Assembly: GCA_900541665.1 (NCBI GenBank)
Contig: UQKV01000003.1
Span: 1-64,000, forward strand
Direction of reading: 5' to 3'
Length of the DNA: 64,000 nucleotides
Source of the DNA: an uncultured Collinsella sp.
Lineage (GTDB): Bacteria; Actinomycetota; Coriobacteriia; Coriobacteriales; Coriobacteriaceae
A model generated the notes under the pieces. The model saw nothing but the letters and a program-made list of their open reading frames with translations. It was not told the origin of the DNA and made no database searches. Below, one piece after another: positions 16,805 through 26,355 of this stretch (the first letter of the stretch is position 1; each line of letters starts with the position of its first letter). Made by a program: the position numbers and the translations under genes.

Positions 16805-18289
16805 ATGAACACTATCCAGATCAATCCGGCCGACAACGTGATCGTCGCGCTGTCGCCGCTTGCCAAGGGCACCGCCGTCGCGGTTCCCGGGGTGGGCGAG
16901 GTCGTGGCCGCGGAGGATATTCCGCAGGGTCATAAGATGGCCGTGCGCTCGATTGCCGCGGGGGAGGACGTCATCAAGTACGGCCTTCCTATCGGCCATG
17001 TGACGGGCGATGTCCAGCCCGGTCAGTGGCTCCACACGCACAATGTGAAGACCAACCTTTCGGGCGAGGTCGAGTACGCCTACAACCCCACGCATCCGGT
17101 TGTGGATCCCGTTGAGCCTGAGACCTTTATGGGCTTCCGCCGCGCCGACGGTCGTGCCGCGACGCGCAACGAGCTGTGGATCATCCCCACGGTCGGCTGC
17201 GTCAACGAGGTTGCGCGTGCTATGTGCGAGCAGGCTCAGGATCTGGTCGAGGGCTCGCTCGAGGGCGTCTACTACTTCCCGCATCCCTTTGGCTGCTCGC
17301 AGACCGGCGCCGACCATGCCCAGACGCGTCGTCTGCTGGTGGCGCTCTCGCGTCATCCTAATGCGGCCGGTGTGCTATTCCTGTCGCTCGGTTGCGAGAA
17401 CTGCACGCACCAGCAGGTGCTTGACGAGCTCGGTGACTTCGACCACGAGCGCGTCCGCTTCCTCACCTGCCAGGATGTAGCCGACGAGCAGATCGAGGGC
17501 CACAAGATTCTGGCCGAGCTGGCAGACCTCGCCAAGCAGGCCAAGCGCGAGCCCATTCCGGCCTCCGAGCTGGTTATTGGACTTAAGTGCGGTGGCTCTG
17601 ACGGTCTTTCGGGCATTACCGCCAACCCCACGATCGGTCGCGTGAGCGATATGGTTGTCGCCCGCGGCGGCACATCGGTGCTCACCGAGGTGCCCGAGAT
17701 GTTTGGCGCGGAGAGCATTCTGCTTGATCGTTGCGAGAGCCAGGACGTCTTTGACGCCGCCTCCGACATGCTCAACGGCTTTAAGGACTACTTCATTAGC
17801 CACGGCGAGGTCGTCTATGAGAACCCGAGCCCCGGCAACAAGGATGGCGGCATCACAACGCTCGAGGACAAGAGCTGCGGCTGCGTGCAAAAGGGCGGAT
17901 CTGCCCCCATCGTTGACGTGCTGCCGTACGCCGGGCAGGCTACCAAGCATGGTCTGAACATGCTGTGCGGTCCGGGCAACGACATGGTATCCACCACGGC
18001 ACTCACCGCTGCCGGCTGCCACGTGATCCTGTTCTCGACCGGCCGCGGCACGCCGTTTGGTGCGCCAGCGCCTACGCTCAAGGTGTTCACCAACCAGCGT
18101 CTGTGCGACCACAAGGCCAACTGGATGGACTTTAACGCCGGTGTGGTCGCCACCGGCGAGCGCACGCTCGACGAGGCTGCCCACGACCTGTACCAGCTGG
18201 TGCTGGACACGGCGAGCGGCAAGCTTACCAGCGCCGAGCGCCGCGGCTGTCACGAGATCAGCATCTGGAAGGACGGCGTCTGCCTGTAG
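16805..18289 (+). CDS. uxaA: Altronate dehydratase UxaA
   Basis: 494 aa. It dehydrates D-altronate to 2-keto-3-deoxy-D-gluconate (KDG). N-terminal SAF domain (about 1-80; AEDIPQGHKMAVRSIAAGEDVIKYG), then the UxaA C-terminal domain with the conserved Cys-containing motifs FGCSQTGAD, LGCENC and GLKCGGSDGLSG. Length and domain order match the single-chain family. The start follows GTAGGGTTAGGACC. It is the last gene of the three-gene galacturonate-to-KDG set. KDG is then handled by KdgK and Eda at 45.7-47.7 kb. Confidence 0.95.
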   Translation: MNTIQINPADNVIVALSPLAKGTAVAVPGVGEVVAAEDIPQGHKMAVRSIAAGEDVIKYGLPIGHVTGDVQPGQWLHTHNVKTNLSGEVEYAYNPTHPVVDPVEPETFMGFRRADGRAATRNELWIIPTVGCVNEVARAMCEQAQDLVEGSLEGVYYFPHPFGCSQTGADHAQTRRLLVALSRHPNAAGVLFLSLGCENCTHQQVLDELGDFDHERVRFLTCQDVADEQIEGHKILAELADLAKQAKREPIPASELVIGLKCGGSDGLSGITANPTIGRVSDMVVARGGTSVLTEVPEMFGAESILLDRCESQDVFDAASDMLNGFKDYFISHGEVVYENPSPGNKDGGITTLEDKSCGCVQKGGSAPIVDVLPYAGQATKHGLNMLCGPGNDMVSTTALTAAGCHVILFSTGRGTPFGAPAPTLKVFTNQRLCDHKANWMDFNAGVVATGERTLDEAAHDLYQLVLDTASGKLTSAERRGCHEISIWKDGVCL

Positions 18290-18336
18290 CGATGACACGT
18301 TGAGCGCGTGATCGGGCAAGCTGTTGCAAAGACCGG

Positions 18337-18375
18337 ACGACCCCGCTGAGGACATTCTCGGCGGGGTCGTTTTTC
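18337..18375 (+). terminator. Terminator after uxaA
   Basis: ACGACCCCGCTGAG pairs with CTCGGCGGGGTCGT (one T-G pair) around GACATT, followed by TTTTC. Confidence 0.92.
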
Positions 18376-18448
18376 GTTTCTCGTTGCGTTGTCGTGCACG
18401 GCTTTTTTGGGGAAGGGTGCCCGGCACCCCCCTCATCTCCAGAGAACA

Positions 18449-18620
18449 TTGAACGTTCACCTAGTGGTTGCGTGGTGCTGAATCGACTTGATAATCAAAA
18501 ATGCAGGGATTTTTTCATTTTCAGGTCCGTTCAACGGCAAAAAACGACCGTTCAAGGATAATATACAAGTGAACGTTCACCTATTATAAGCAATCGCGCA
18601 TAATCTAGCTAAACGTTCAC
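18449..18620. promoter_or_regulatory. Three LacI-type operators before the GPH transporter
   Basis: TTGAACGTTCAC (18449-18460), GTGAACGTTCAC (18569-18580) and CTAAACGTTCAC (18609-18620). The last two are 40 bp apart, as in the uxaC pair (38 bp), and the first is 120 bp upstream, a spacing that allows looping. Confidence 0.7.
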
Positions 18621-18699
18621 CCTGAACGGCATGCAGACAGACGTCGGTATGGACTCCAATGTCTTGTTCCAAGACAATCGAGAAAAGAGAGGGAGCTCG

Positions 18700-20259
18700 A
18701 TGACTAACAAGATCGGTAAAAAGCGCAAGATCACATTCTGGACGCGCTTGGGCTTTGGTATGGGCGGCATGCTCAACTCTGGTGCCCTGACCTTTACGCA
18801 CAGCTACATGGTGCTGTTCCTGTCCACGGAGTGCGGTCTGTCCGCAGGCGAGGCTGCGCTGATCAGCTCGTTCGCCATCTATCTCAACGCCATTCTGTGC
18901 CCGCTCATGGGCTTTGTGGCCGATAACTTCTACGCTACCAAGATCGGCCGTATGTTTCGCCGCCGCCGTTTCTGGATCTTGCTGGCAATCCCGATGATGG
19001 TCGCCGAGCCGCTCATCTTTGTGGCTACGCCGTTTGGCTTCCCGTACTACTTCGCGCTGTACCTGATCTACAACGTCGCGTATACGTTCTGCACCGCCAA
19101 CCTGTCGCCGCTTACCATCGAGATGACCGACGACTTCAAGGAGCGTACGTACCTCACCGGCTACAAGCACCTCTTTGGTAACGCCGCCGGCTTCCTGATG
19201 GCAGCACTCGTCGGCTTTGGCTTTGGCACCTTCGGCGAGACCAACCCGTTCAGCTACTTCATCATCGCTACGGTCAACGCTTCGGTCATGGCAATCTCGC
19301 TGCTGTGCGTGTACCTGTCCACGTGGGAGCACACCCCCGAGGAGGTGGCTCAGGAGAAGATCGAGAGCGTCGGCGAGGGCATTAAGAAGTTCTTCATCGA
19401 CGTAATCTCCACCTTCCGCAACAAGTCCTTCCGCAAGGTCCTGTACGCACAGGTCTCCACGAAGCTCGCTGCTGCCTGCTGGTCTGCCTGCCTGTCCTTC
19501 TTCATCGTCTACTGCCTGCAGATTCCTAAGTCCTACGAGTCCGTGATGGAGATGCCTGGCAAGGTCGTCGCTATCGTCTGCACCGCCATCTGGGTCGCTC
19601 TCATGGCCAAGAAGGGCTTCCACAAGTCTTGGTACCTGGCCAACGTCGGTTGCGCTGCGTGCATCATCGCCTACAACTACTTCGCCTTTGGTCAGATCAA
19701 TGGCACCTCTACGGTCGCCATCGCCATGATCGCCTACCCCATCATCTTCGCCATCTGGAAGTTCTTCTACGTCGGCTTCCAGTACCTGCCCGATGTTCTG
19801 CTCAACTACATCCCCGATGTCGATGAGCTCATCACCCTGCGTCGTCGCGAGGGCATCTACAGCTCCGCTCAGCAGCTCTGCCAGCAGATCGCCCAGGCTA
19901 TCGCCGTTAACGCATGGGCCATCGTCCTTGCTGCCTCCGGCTTCATTCAGACCGCCGGCAACAGCGACGCCGTGACCCAGCCCGCCACCGTGCCTCTGTA
20001 CATCTGCGGCTACATGCTCATCGGCTGCGCCGGCTTCTTCCTGCTCGCGGCTGTCCTTGCCCGCGGCATCAAGATTGACAAGGAGCAGTGCGACGTCCTT
20101 TGCGACGAGATCCGCCGCGTCAAGGAGGGCGGCAAGATGGCCGACGTCAAGCCCGAGGTCAAGGCGCTTTGCGAGGAGCTCTCCGGCTTTAAGTACGAGG
20201 ACTGCTTTGCCCACAACAACGTTGGCTTCCAGGACGGTAGCGTAACCCCCGCCGAGTAA
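18700..20259 (+). CDS. GPH-family sugar/uronide transporter (MFS)
   Basis: 519 aa, about 12 transmembrane segments, glycoside-pentoside-hexuronide (MelB-like) family. It probably imports oligogalacturonides or other uronides with a cation. Visible family features are the N-terminal FGMGGMLNSGALTFTHSYMVLFL, the cytoplasmic loop ADNFYATKIGRMFRRRRFWIL, and a long hydrophilic C-terminal tail (about the last 55 residues, CDVLCDEIRRVKEGGKM). I chose the ATG at 18700 after AAAGAGAGGG; the longer frame adds 23 residues without a site. Three operators precede it, and GH28 and the esterases follow, which ties it to pectin fragments. The substrate is inferred. Confidence 0.85.
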   Translation: MTNKIGKKRKITFWTRLGFGMGGMLNSGALTFTHSYMVLFLSTECGLSAGEAALISSFAIYLNAILCPLMGFVADNFYATKIGRMFRRRRFWILLAIPMMVAEPLIFVATPFGFPYYFALYLIYNVAYTFCTANLSPLTIEMTDDFKERTYLTGYKHLFGNAAGFLMAALVGFGFGTFGETNPFSYFIIATVNASVMAISLLCVYLSTWEHTPEEVAQEKIESVGEGIKKFFIDVISTFRNKSFRKVLYAQVSTKLAAACWSACLSFFIVYCLQIPKSYESVMEMPGKVVAIVCTAIWVALMAKKGFHKSWYLANVGCAACIIAYNYFAFGQINGTSTVAIAMIAYPIIFAIWKFFYVGFQYLPDVLLNYIPDVDELITLRRREGIYSSAQQLCQQIAQAIAVNAWAIVLAASGFIQTAGNSDAVTQPATVPLYICGYMLIGCAGFFLLAAVLARGIKIDKEQCDVLCDEIRRVKEGGKMADVKPEVKALCEELSGFKYEDCFAHNNVGFQDGSVTPAE

Positions 20260-20282
20260 GGCCGACATATCGTCCAAATCAC

Positions 20283-20326
20283 AGGGCCGTGCCACCGGAA
20301 TTCCGCCGGCAGGCACGGCCCTTTTT
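20283..20326 (+). terminator. Terminator after the GPH transporter
   Basis: AGGGCCGTGCC pairs with GGCACGGCCCT, with an inner CCGG-rich stem, then TTTTTC. Confidence 0.9.
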
Positions 20327-20374
20327 CAACAGCGTACAATTTGCCTTTAGAGCATCTTTTTGAGGGAGAAACCC

Positions 20375-21970
20375 ATGGAGACGAACGTTATCTGGCGCAA
20401 CGCGCGCGCGGCGGTTATCGAGCTTGACGACGGCGGTTACTTTACCTGCGCCGATACGTGGGAGATCTTTGTCAACGACGAGCCCGCCGGTACCACGAAT
20501 ACGGTCGAGACCTATGTCGACGGCCTGATCCCCGGCAAGCGCAACCTGGTTCGTTTTGTTTGTGGCGACCGCGAGCTGAGCGTAGGTGTCACCACGCCGG
20601 CTGAGCCCTTTACTATCAACGTTTGCGACTGTGGCGCCAAGGGCGATGCCGAGCACGACGACACCACCAACATCCAGGCTGCCATCATGGCCTGCCCCAA
20701 GGGCGGGCGCGTGCTGATCCCCGCCGGTAGTTATCGCATCAAGTCCCTCTTCCTTAAGAGCAATATCAACATCGAGCTCGCCGAGGGGGCGGTGCTGCTG
20801 GCCCGCCACGATCGTGCCGCGCTTGCCTACATTCCGGGCACGGTCACGGGCAACGAGGGTGCCGGTTATGCCGGTACCGATATGCTGCCCCTGGGCCGCT
20901 GGGAGGGCGAGAGCTTCTCGACCTACTGTTCTACCTTTACGGGTCTGGGCGTGCACGACGTGTGCATCTATGGTCGTGGTGCCATCGACGGCCAGACCGA
21001 TTTTGCCGAGGATAACTGGTGGAACAAGGACTTTAAGAACATCTTCCGTCCCGAGGAGGGCCGCGAGGTCGCCCGTCCGCGCATGATCTTCCTGTCCGAG
21101 TGCCAAAACGTGAGCCTTGCCGGCTTTACCGTGCGCAACAGCCCAGCGTGGAATATCCATCCCGTCCTGTCCGAGCATGTCGACGCGCTCTGCCTGTCGA
21201 TCGAGGGTCCCAAGAACTCCCACAACACCGACGGTTTCGATCCCGAGAGCTGCGGCTTTGTCCGCATCCTTGGCTGTCAGTTCTCGGTGGGCGACGACTG
21301 CATCGCCATCAAGAGCGGCAAGCTGGGCATTGAGCCCGAGCTTCGTCCCGCCACGCACGACGTGCTGATCTCTCACTGTTACATGCACGATGGTCACGGC
21401 GCCGTGGTCCTGGGTTCAGAGGCTGCCGGCGGCATCAAGGACCTTACCGTGAGCAAGTGCCTCTTTGAGCGCACCGACCGCGGCCTGCGCGTCAAGACCC
21501 GCCGCGGGCGCGGCAAGGATGCCGTCAACGAGGGCATTACCTTTGAGCACATTCGCATGGACGAGGTGCTCACGCCCTTCGTGGTCAACTCCTTCTACTT
21601 CTGTGACAAGGACGGCAAGACCGATTACGTGCAGTCTCGCGAGGCGCTGCCCGTCGACGACCGCACGCCCGGCTTTGGCGCCACGACGTTTTGCGATATC
21701 GAGGCCACCAACTGCCATGCTGCCGCGGCCTATATCACGGGTCTGCCCGAGAGCAAGGTGACACGTCTGACGTTCCAAGACGTTCACGTTACATTTGCCG
21801 ACGATGCCGAGCCCTTTGTGCCGGCCATGGCCTGTGGTGTGGAGCCGATGGTGCGCCAGGGCATCATCGCGCAAAACGTCAAGGTACTCGACCTGCAAAA
21901 TGTGGTTATTGAGGGCCAGGACGGCGAGGAGCTGCAGCTCCAGAACGTCGACAAGGTTATCCGCGCGTAG
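20375..21970 (+). CDS. GH28 polygalacturonase, cytoplasmic exo type
   Basis: 531 aa, glycoside hydrolase family 28. It hydrolyses alpha-1,4 galacturonosyl links, probably from an end of short oligomers. Residues 1-80 form a small beta domain, as in exo-polygalacturonases, then a parallel beta-helix. Catalytic motifs are N284-T285-D286 (NTDGFD), D307-D308 (VGDDC), H341 (DGHG) and R372/K374 (RGLRVKTRRGRG). There is no signal peptide, so it should act inside the cell after import. I prefer the ATG at 20375 after GAGGGAG; a TTG 15 bases earlier overlaps that site. It sits between the transporter and the CE8 fusion. Confidence 0.92.
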   Translation: METNVIWRNARAAVIELDDGGYFTCADTWEIFVNDEPAGTTNTVETYVDGLIPGKRNLVRFVCGDRELSVGVTTPAEPFTINVCDCGAKGDAEHDDTTNIQAAIMACPKGGRVLIPAGSYRIKSLFLKSNINIELAEGAVLLARHDRAALAYIPGTVTGNEGAGYAGTDMLPLGRWEGESFSTYCSTFTGLGVHDVCIYGRGAIDGQTDFAEDNWWNKDFKNIFRPEEGREVARPRMIFLSECQNVSLAGFTVRNSPAWNIHPVLSEHVDALCLSIEGPKNSHNTDGFDPESCGFVRILGCQFSVGDDCIAIKSGKLGIEPELRPATHDVLISHCYMHDGHGAVVLGSEAAGGIKDLTVSKCLFERTDRGLRVKTRRGRGKDAVNEGITFEHIRMDEVLTPFVVNSFYFCDKDGKTDYVQSREALPVDDRTPGFGATTFCDIEATNCHAAAAYITGLPESKVTRLTFQDVHVTFADDAEPFVPAMACGVEPMVRQGIIAQNVKVLDLQNVVIEGQDGEELQLQNVDKVIRA

Positions 21971-22007
21971 GCGTTTGCTCTTAAACAATCGAATTCGGCA
22001 TGTCGCG

Positions 22008-22052
22008 ACGCGCGATGGGCAGGGCCTTCCCGACCCATTGCGCGTACTTTTT
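22008..22052 (+). terminator. Terminator after GH28
   Basis: ACGCGCGATGGG pairs with CCCATTGCGCGT (one G-T pair), then ACTTTTTA. Confidence 0.85.
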
Positions 22053-22104
22053 ATATGCCGAAACTGCGACATAGACGGTCTGCGACGGAAGGACGCGGTG
22101 ACTG

Positions 22105-24270
22105 ATGATGAGCGAGAGACGATTTTTTGAGGTTTCGCCCGAGCGTGCGGGGGCATATCACAGTATCTCTAAGGCCTTGGAGGCAATTGATGAACTCTGT
22201 CCGAATGACGGACAGCCGGTGACAATCCATATCGAGCCGGGTGAGTACCGCGAACGGGTCGAGATTCATCGACCGTATGTGACGCTGGTGGGCGAGACGG
22301 CTGACGGCGTGCGTATCGTGGGCAGTCTGGGCGCCAAGATGCCCTCGGGGGACGGATCGGGCATTGACGGAAAGCTCGGCACCTTTAGGACCTATACCGT
22401 TTTGGTCGATGCCGACGACGTGCGGCTCGAGAACCTCACAATCGTCAACGATGCCGGCGACGGTCGCGAGGTGGGGCAGGCGATTGCCCTGTACGCCGAC
22501 GGCGACCGTTTGGTGGTCGACACCTGTTGCATTACGGGGCGCCAGGACACGCTGTTTTTGGGCCCGCTGCCCCCGCGCGAAGTCAAACCGGGCGGATTCA
22601 TTGGGCCCAAGCAGTTTGCGCCGCGTCGGGTGGGCCGTCAGTATTTTCGACGCTGCCGGATTGAGGGCGACGTCGACTTTATCTTTGGCGGCGCGTGTGC
22701 CTATTTTGAGGGGTGCGAGATCCGCTCGCTCAACCGCAATATGGACGTGAACGGTTACGTGACGGCGGCATCGACGCCCGAGGGAGAGCCATATGGCTTC
22801 GTGTTCCACGGCTGCTCGTTTACAGCCGCGCAAGATGTGGCACCGGATTCGGTCTATTTGGGTCGTCCTTGGCGTGAGTGGGCCCAGACCGTGCTGATCG
22901 ATTGCTGGCTGGGACAGCATATCAAGCGCGAAGGTTGGTGGGATTGGGCTAAGCCGGCGGCGCACGAGAGGGCGCACTACGCTGGTGCAAGCCTACATGG
23001 CCCGGCGAGTGATGCCGAAAACTGGGCGCCATGGGCGCACGAGCTCGATGCGACAGCCACTACCCGATACGCCCGCGAACAGGCGCTTTCCGGTGCGGAC
23101 GGCTGGGACCCCGAAGGTGGCCCGGGCGACGCTGCGGAGACCGACAGTCTTTCCGATAACGGTCGCACGGTGCATATCGACACCTATTACGAAGACGAAC
23201 TGGCGTTTCGTGAGCGCCTTAAGCGCGAGGGTCGCTCCGCCGCATTTAAGGGCACGACGCCCGAAGACTTTGAGGCATGGCAGATTGCGACGAGGGTTCG
23301 GCTGTTTGACCTGTTGGGCCTATCGATTATGGACCGCGTCCCGATTGAGATTCGTGAGCTCAGCCGCGTGCGGGTTGCCGGCGGCATCGTGCGCACCCAT
23401 GCGATGCTGCAGGTGGAGCGCGACGTTTGGATGCCGTTCTACCTGCTCGAGCCGCAGTCGCCTAAGCTCGATGCGTGCGGCCGCAAGTGTTGCTATATCT
23501 GCCCGCATGGCCATCAGGGAGCGGGTGCTGCAAGCGTAGCCGGTGTTGCGGGCGTGCCGGCGGTCGATGATGCCGTGCGTAAGTTCAATTACGACTACGG
23601 TCTGCGTTTGGCACGCATGGGTTACGTGACCGTCTGCCCCGACGCACGCGGTTGGGGATACCGTCGTGACTGGAAGGGCCAGGGCGATGACGAGAACAGC
23701 TTTCTGCGCGGCACGTGCCTAAACCAGGCGCGCATGGCCGAGCCGCTGGGACTTACCGTTGCGGGTCTCAACGCCTGGGATAACATGCGTCTGATCGATT
23801 ACCTAGAGGCGCGCGGCGACATTGCCATGGACGACCTGGGCTGTTTTGGCTTTTCGGGCGGCGGATACATGACGCTGTATCTGGCGGCGCTCGACCCACG
23901 CGTATGCAAGACGTTTGTCTCGGGCTACCTGTACGGTGTCGATGATTCGCTGCTGCACCTCAACGGCAATTGCAGCTGCAACTACACACCCGGACTTTGG
24001 CGCTTGCTCGACATGGGCGATATTGCCTCGCTTATTGCGCCACGCCCGCTGTTGGTGCAGAGCTGCGAAGAGGATCATCTGAACGGTTCGCGCGGGCTGA
24101 AAAATGTTGACGAGCAGCTCGAGATCGTGCGCGATGCCTACAAGTTACTGGGTCGCAGAGATGGCCTGCGGCACGAGGTGTGTCCGGGTGAACACCATCT
24201 GGGCGTGACACATCTTGCCGAGGATATCGAATGGCTCGATTCGCACGTTGCGGAATGCGCCCGTGCATAG
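22105..24270 (+). CDS. Fusion: CE8 pectin methylesterase plus alpha/beta-hydrolase esterase
   Basis: 721 aa, two enzymes in one chain. Residues about 10-310 are a CE8 pectinesterase beta-helix: PGEYRE, GQAIALYADGDR, the catalytic D148 in GRQDTLF and D191 in DVDFIFGG, and R254 in YLGRPW. Residues about 360-720 are an alpha/beta hydrolase with nucleophile S584 in GFSGGGY, a likely acid near D657 (SCEEDHLN) and a His near 697 (CPGEHHLG). This looks like a carbohydrate acetyl esterase or second pectin esterase. There is no signal peptide. One protein could thus strip both methyl and acetyl groups from imported pectin fragments. The C-terminal substrate is inferred; it could also hydrolyse methyl esters. 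Confidence 0.88.
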   Translation: MMSERRFFEVSPERAGAYHSISKALEAIDELCPNDGQPVTIHIEPGEYRERVEIHRPYVTLVGETADGVRIVGSLGAKMPSGDGSGIDGKLGTFRTYTVLVDADDVRLENLTIVNDAGDGREVGQAIALYADGDRLVVDTCCITGRQDTLFLGPLPPREVKPGGFIGPKQFAPRRVGRQYFRRCRIEGDVDFIFGGACAYFEGCEIRSLNRNMDVNGYVTAASTPEGEPYGFVFHGCSFTAAQDVAPDSVYLGRPWREWAQTVLIDCWLGQHIKREGWWDWAKPAAHERAHYAGASLHGPASDAENWAPWAHELDATATTRYAREQALSGADGWDPEGGPGDAAETDSLSDNGRTVHIDTYYEDELAFRERLKREGRSAAFKGTTPEDFEAWQIATRVRLFDLLGLSIMDRVPIEIRELSRVRVAGGIVRTHAMLQVERDVWMPFYLLEPQSPKLDACGRKCCYICPHGHQGAGAASVAGVAGVPAVDDAVRKFNYDYGLRLARMGYVTVCPDARGWGYRRDWKGQGDDENSFLRGTCLNQARMAEPLGLTVAGLNAWDNMRLIDYLEARGDIAMDDLGCFGFSGGGYMTLYLAALDPRVCKTFVSGYLYGVDDSLLHLNGNCSCNYTPGLWRLLDMGDIASLIAPRPLLVQSCEEDHLNGSRGLKNVDEQLEIVRDAYKLLGRRDGLRHEVCPGEHHLGVTHLAEDIEWLDSHVAECARA

Positions 24271-24339
24271 CCCCTCGGCATGCTGCGAATAAACGGTACG
24301 TTCCTGTATGACCGCCGATGGGCGGATGAGGAGAAGATT

Positions 24340-25008
24340 ATGGAAACGAAGAGTTTGAGTGAATCGACCATTTGCTGCTTTGGCGACTCAACGACCTGGG
24401 GCGACAACGGCTGCGGTGGGGGAGGCAACGACATCTCGTGGACCTCGCATTTGGGCGCGTTGCTGGGAGGCGCGGTCGTCGAGAACTTTGGCATCAAGGG
24501 TTCGCGTATCGCCATCAAGGCCGACCGTACCGATTCGTTTGTCGAGCGCCTTGACGGTATCGACGATGCGGCCGATATCTACATCGTCTTTGGCGGCGTC
24601 AACGACTTTAGCCGCAACGTGCCGCTTGGAGAGCTCGGCAGCACGGACGTGCATGAGTTCTATGGTGCACTCGATTACCTGATCCGTACCATCACGGCGC
24701 GCTCGCCTCGGGCAAAGCTCGTGTTTATGACGCCGTGCAAGACGAGCGGCAAGCACGAGAAGGATATCCCGGCAAGCGACGAGCTCAACCACCTGGGGTT
24801 GACGCAGGTCGCCTACGTGCGAGCGATGCTCGAGGTCTGCGACCGCTACTCCGTGCCGGTGATTGACCTGTATGCGCAAAGCGGTATCAGCCCGTTTTTG
24901 CCGGAGCACCGCGAGCTCTATATGCCGGACGGTCTGCATTACAGTCCTGCCGGCTATGAGCGCCTGGCGCATCGCATCGCCGCGGGTCTCACCGCCGTTT
25001 GCCGCTAA
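24340..25008 (+). CDS. SGNH/GDSL esterase, probable pectin oligosaccharide deacetylase
   Basis: 222 aa. SGNH hydrolase blocks are visible: GDSTTWGDNG with the nucleophile Ser in block I, a conserved Gly in block II (NFGIKGSRI), GGVNDF in block III and PDGLHYSPAGYERLA with the Asp/His of block V. There is no signal peptide. GGAGAAG precedes the ATG at 24340; the longer frame adds 20 residues. It follows the CE8 fusion by 69 bases and is probably co-transcribed. Rhamnogalacturonan or pectin acetylesterase is the best guess from context. Confidence 0.8.
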   Translation: METKSLSESTICCFGDSTTWGDNGCGGGGNDISWTSHLGALLGGAVVENFGIKGSRIAIKADRTDSFVERLDGIDDAADIYIVFGGVNDFSRNVPLGELGSTDVHEFYGALDYLIRTITARSPRAKLVFMTPCKTSGKHEKDIPASDELNHLGLTQVAYVRAMLEVCDRYSVPVIDLYAQSGISPFLPEHRELYMPDGLHYSPAGYERLAHRIAAGLTAVCR

Positions 25009-25022
25009 AAGTCTGCCGTTCG

Positions 25023-25088
25023 CGAGGAATATAGGGTTAACGTTCACCCTATATTCCTCGTTCGCGTTACACTAGGGGTAACGTTCAC
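25023..25088. promoter_or_regulatory. Two LacI-type operators before GH105, one inside a hairpin
   Basis: GTTAACGTTCAC (25036-25047) and GGTAACGTTCAC (25077-25088), centres 41 bp apart. The first is centred on the loop of a perfect 15-bp inverted repeat (25023-25037 / 25046-25060), which could also act as the end of the SGNH transcript. Confidence 0.7.
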
Positions 25089-25115
25089 CTATCGTTTATG
25101 TCAGAGGGGACAGCA

Positions 25116-26354
25116 ATGGGTTGCAATCAAATCCTGGACCGTTATATCGAGCAGTTGATCGAAACCTCTACGCCGCAGGCGCCGGCTTGGAATATCGAAA
25201 AGATTCGCGCCGGCAAGGAGAACACCTGGAACTATATTGACGGCTGCATGATCAAGGCGCTCATCGAACTGTACGAGATCACGGGTGAGCAGCGCTACCT
25301 GACTTTCGCCGATGACTACATCGATTTCTTTGTCCAGGACGACGGTACCATAAAGCATTACAACCCCGAGGAGTACAACCTCGATAACGTCAATGCGGGC
25401 AAGACCCTCTACAAGCTCTATGACCTGGTGGGCAAGCCCAAGTACCGTGCCGCCATGGACACCATCTACCGCCAGCTCGAGACCCAGCCGCGCACCAAAG
25501 AAGGCGTGTTCTGGCACAAGGCCGTCTATCCCAACCAGATTTGGCTCGATGGCATGTACATGGCGCAGCCGTTCTACATGCAGTACGAGCTGAGCTTCCA
25601 CAACCGTCGTGCCTGCTCGGACAGCTTCCATATGTTCCAGGTCGTGCATGACCTGATGCGCAACCCCCTCAACGGTCTGTACTATCACGCTTACGACGCG
25701 AGCCGCAAACAGTTCTGGTGCGACCCGGTCACCGGCCTTTCGGCTAACTTCTGGCTGCGCGCCGAGGGCTGGTTTGCCATGGCGCTCATCGACACCTGGG
25801 AGCTTATGCCGCCTTCGATGTCGGCCGAGAAGGACGAGATCCGCAAGATGTTCCACGATCTGATCGACGCCATGCTGCCGTATCAGGACGAGAAGACCGG
25901 CATGTGGCACCAGGTTATCAACCTGCCCAATATCGCCCCCAACTACCTGGAGGAGTCGGGCAGCGCCATCTTTGCCAACGCCATCATGAAGGGCGTGCGT
26001 CTGGGCGTGCTGGGCGAGCGTTACTACCAGTACGGCCGTCGCGCCTTCGACGGCATCTGCGAGACCTGCCTGTCCGAGTATGACGGGCAGCTGGCGCTCG
26101 ACAACATCTGCCTGGTTGCGGGCTTGGGAAACACCGCGCACCGCGAGGGCACGTTTGATTACTACATGAGCGAGCCCGTGGTCAAAAATGATGCAAAGGG
26201 TGTGGCGCCGCTGGTGCTTGCCTATATCGAGACCATGCATCACGACAAGCTGGCCGGTAAGCGCGATCCGCTCGCCCCCTCGGGCGTGTGCTCCATCGAG
26301 GACCCGTTTGGCGGATACACCCCGGGCATCAACGCTCATAAGGGATGTGAATAA
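25116..26354 (+). CDS. GH105 unsaturated glucuronyl/galacturonyl hydrolase
   Basis: 412 aa, glycoside hydrolase family 105 (YteR/RhiN-like, six-hairpin barrel). It hydrates and removes the 4,5-unsaturated uronate from the end of lyase-made oligosaccharides. The acid/base Asp is in WLDGMYMAQPF (near residue 150), with RAEGWFAMALID and the C-terminal GVAPLVLAYIE also typical. There is no signal peptide. I chose the ATG at 25116 after AGAGGGGA; an ATG 18 bases upstream overlaps that site. Its product would enter the DhuI-DhuD route at 30.9-32.4 kb. The next gene starts 2 bases after its stop. Confidence 0.9.
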   Translation: MGCNQILDRYIEQLIETSTPQAPAWNIEKIRAGKENTWNYIDGCMIKALIELYEITGEQRYLTFADDYIDFFVQDDGTIKHYNPEEYNLDNVNAGKTLYKLYDLVGKPKYRAAMDTIYRQLETQPRTKEGVFWHKAVYPNQIWLDGMYMAQPFYMQYELSFHNRRACSDSFHMFQVVHDLMRNPLNGLYYHAYDASRKQFWCDPVTGLSANFWLRAEGWFAMALIDTWELMPPSMSAEKDEIRKMFHDLIDAMLPYQDEKTGMWHQVINLPNIAPNYLEESGSAIFANAIMKGVRLGVLGERYYQYGRRAFDGICETCLSEYDGQLALDNICLVAGLGNTAHREGTFDYYMSEPVVKNDAKGVAPLVLAYIETMHHDKLAGKRDPLAPSGVCSIEDPFGGYTPGINAHKGCE

Positions 26355-26355
26355 C

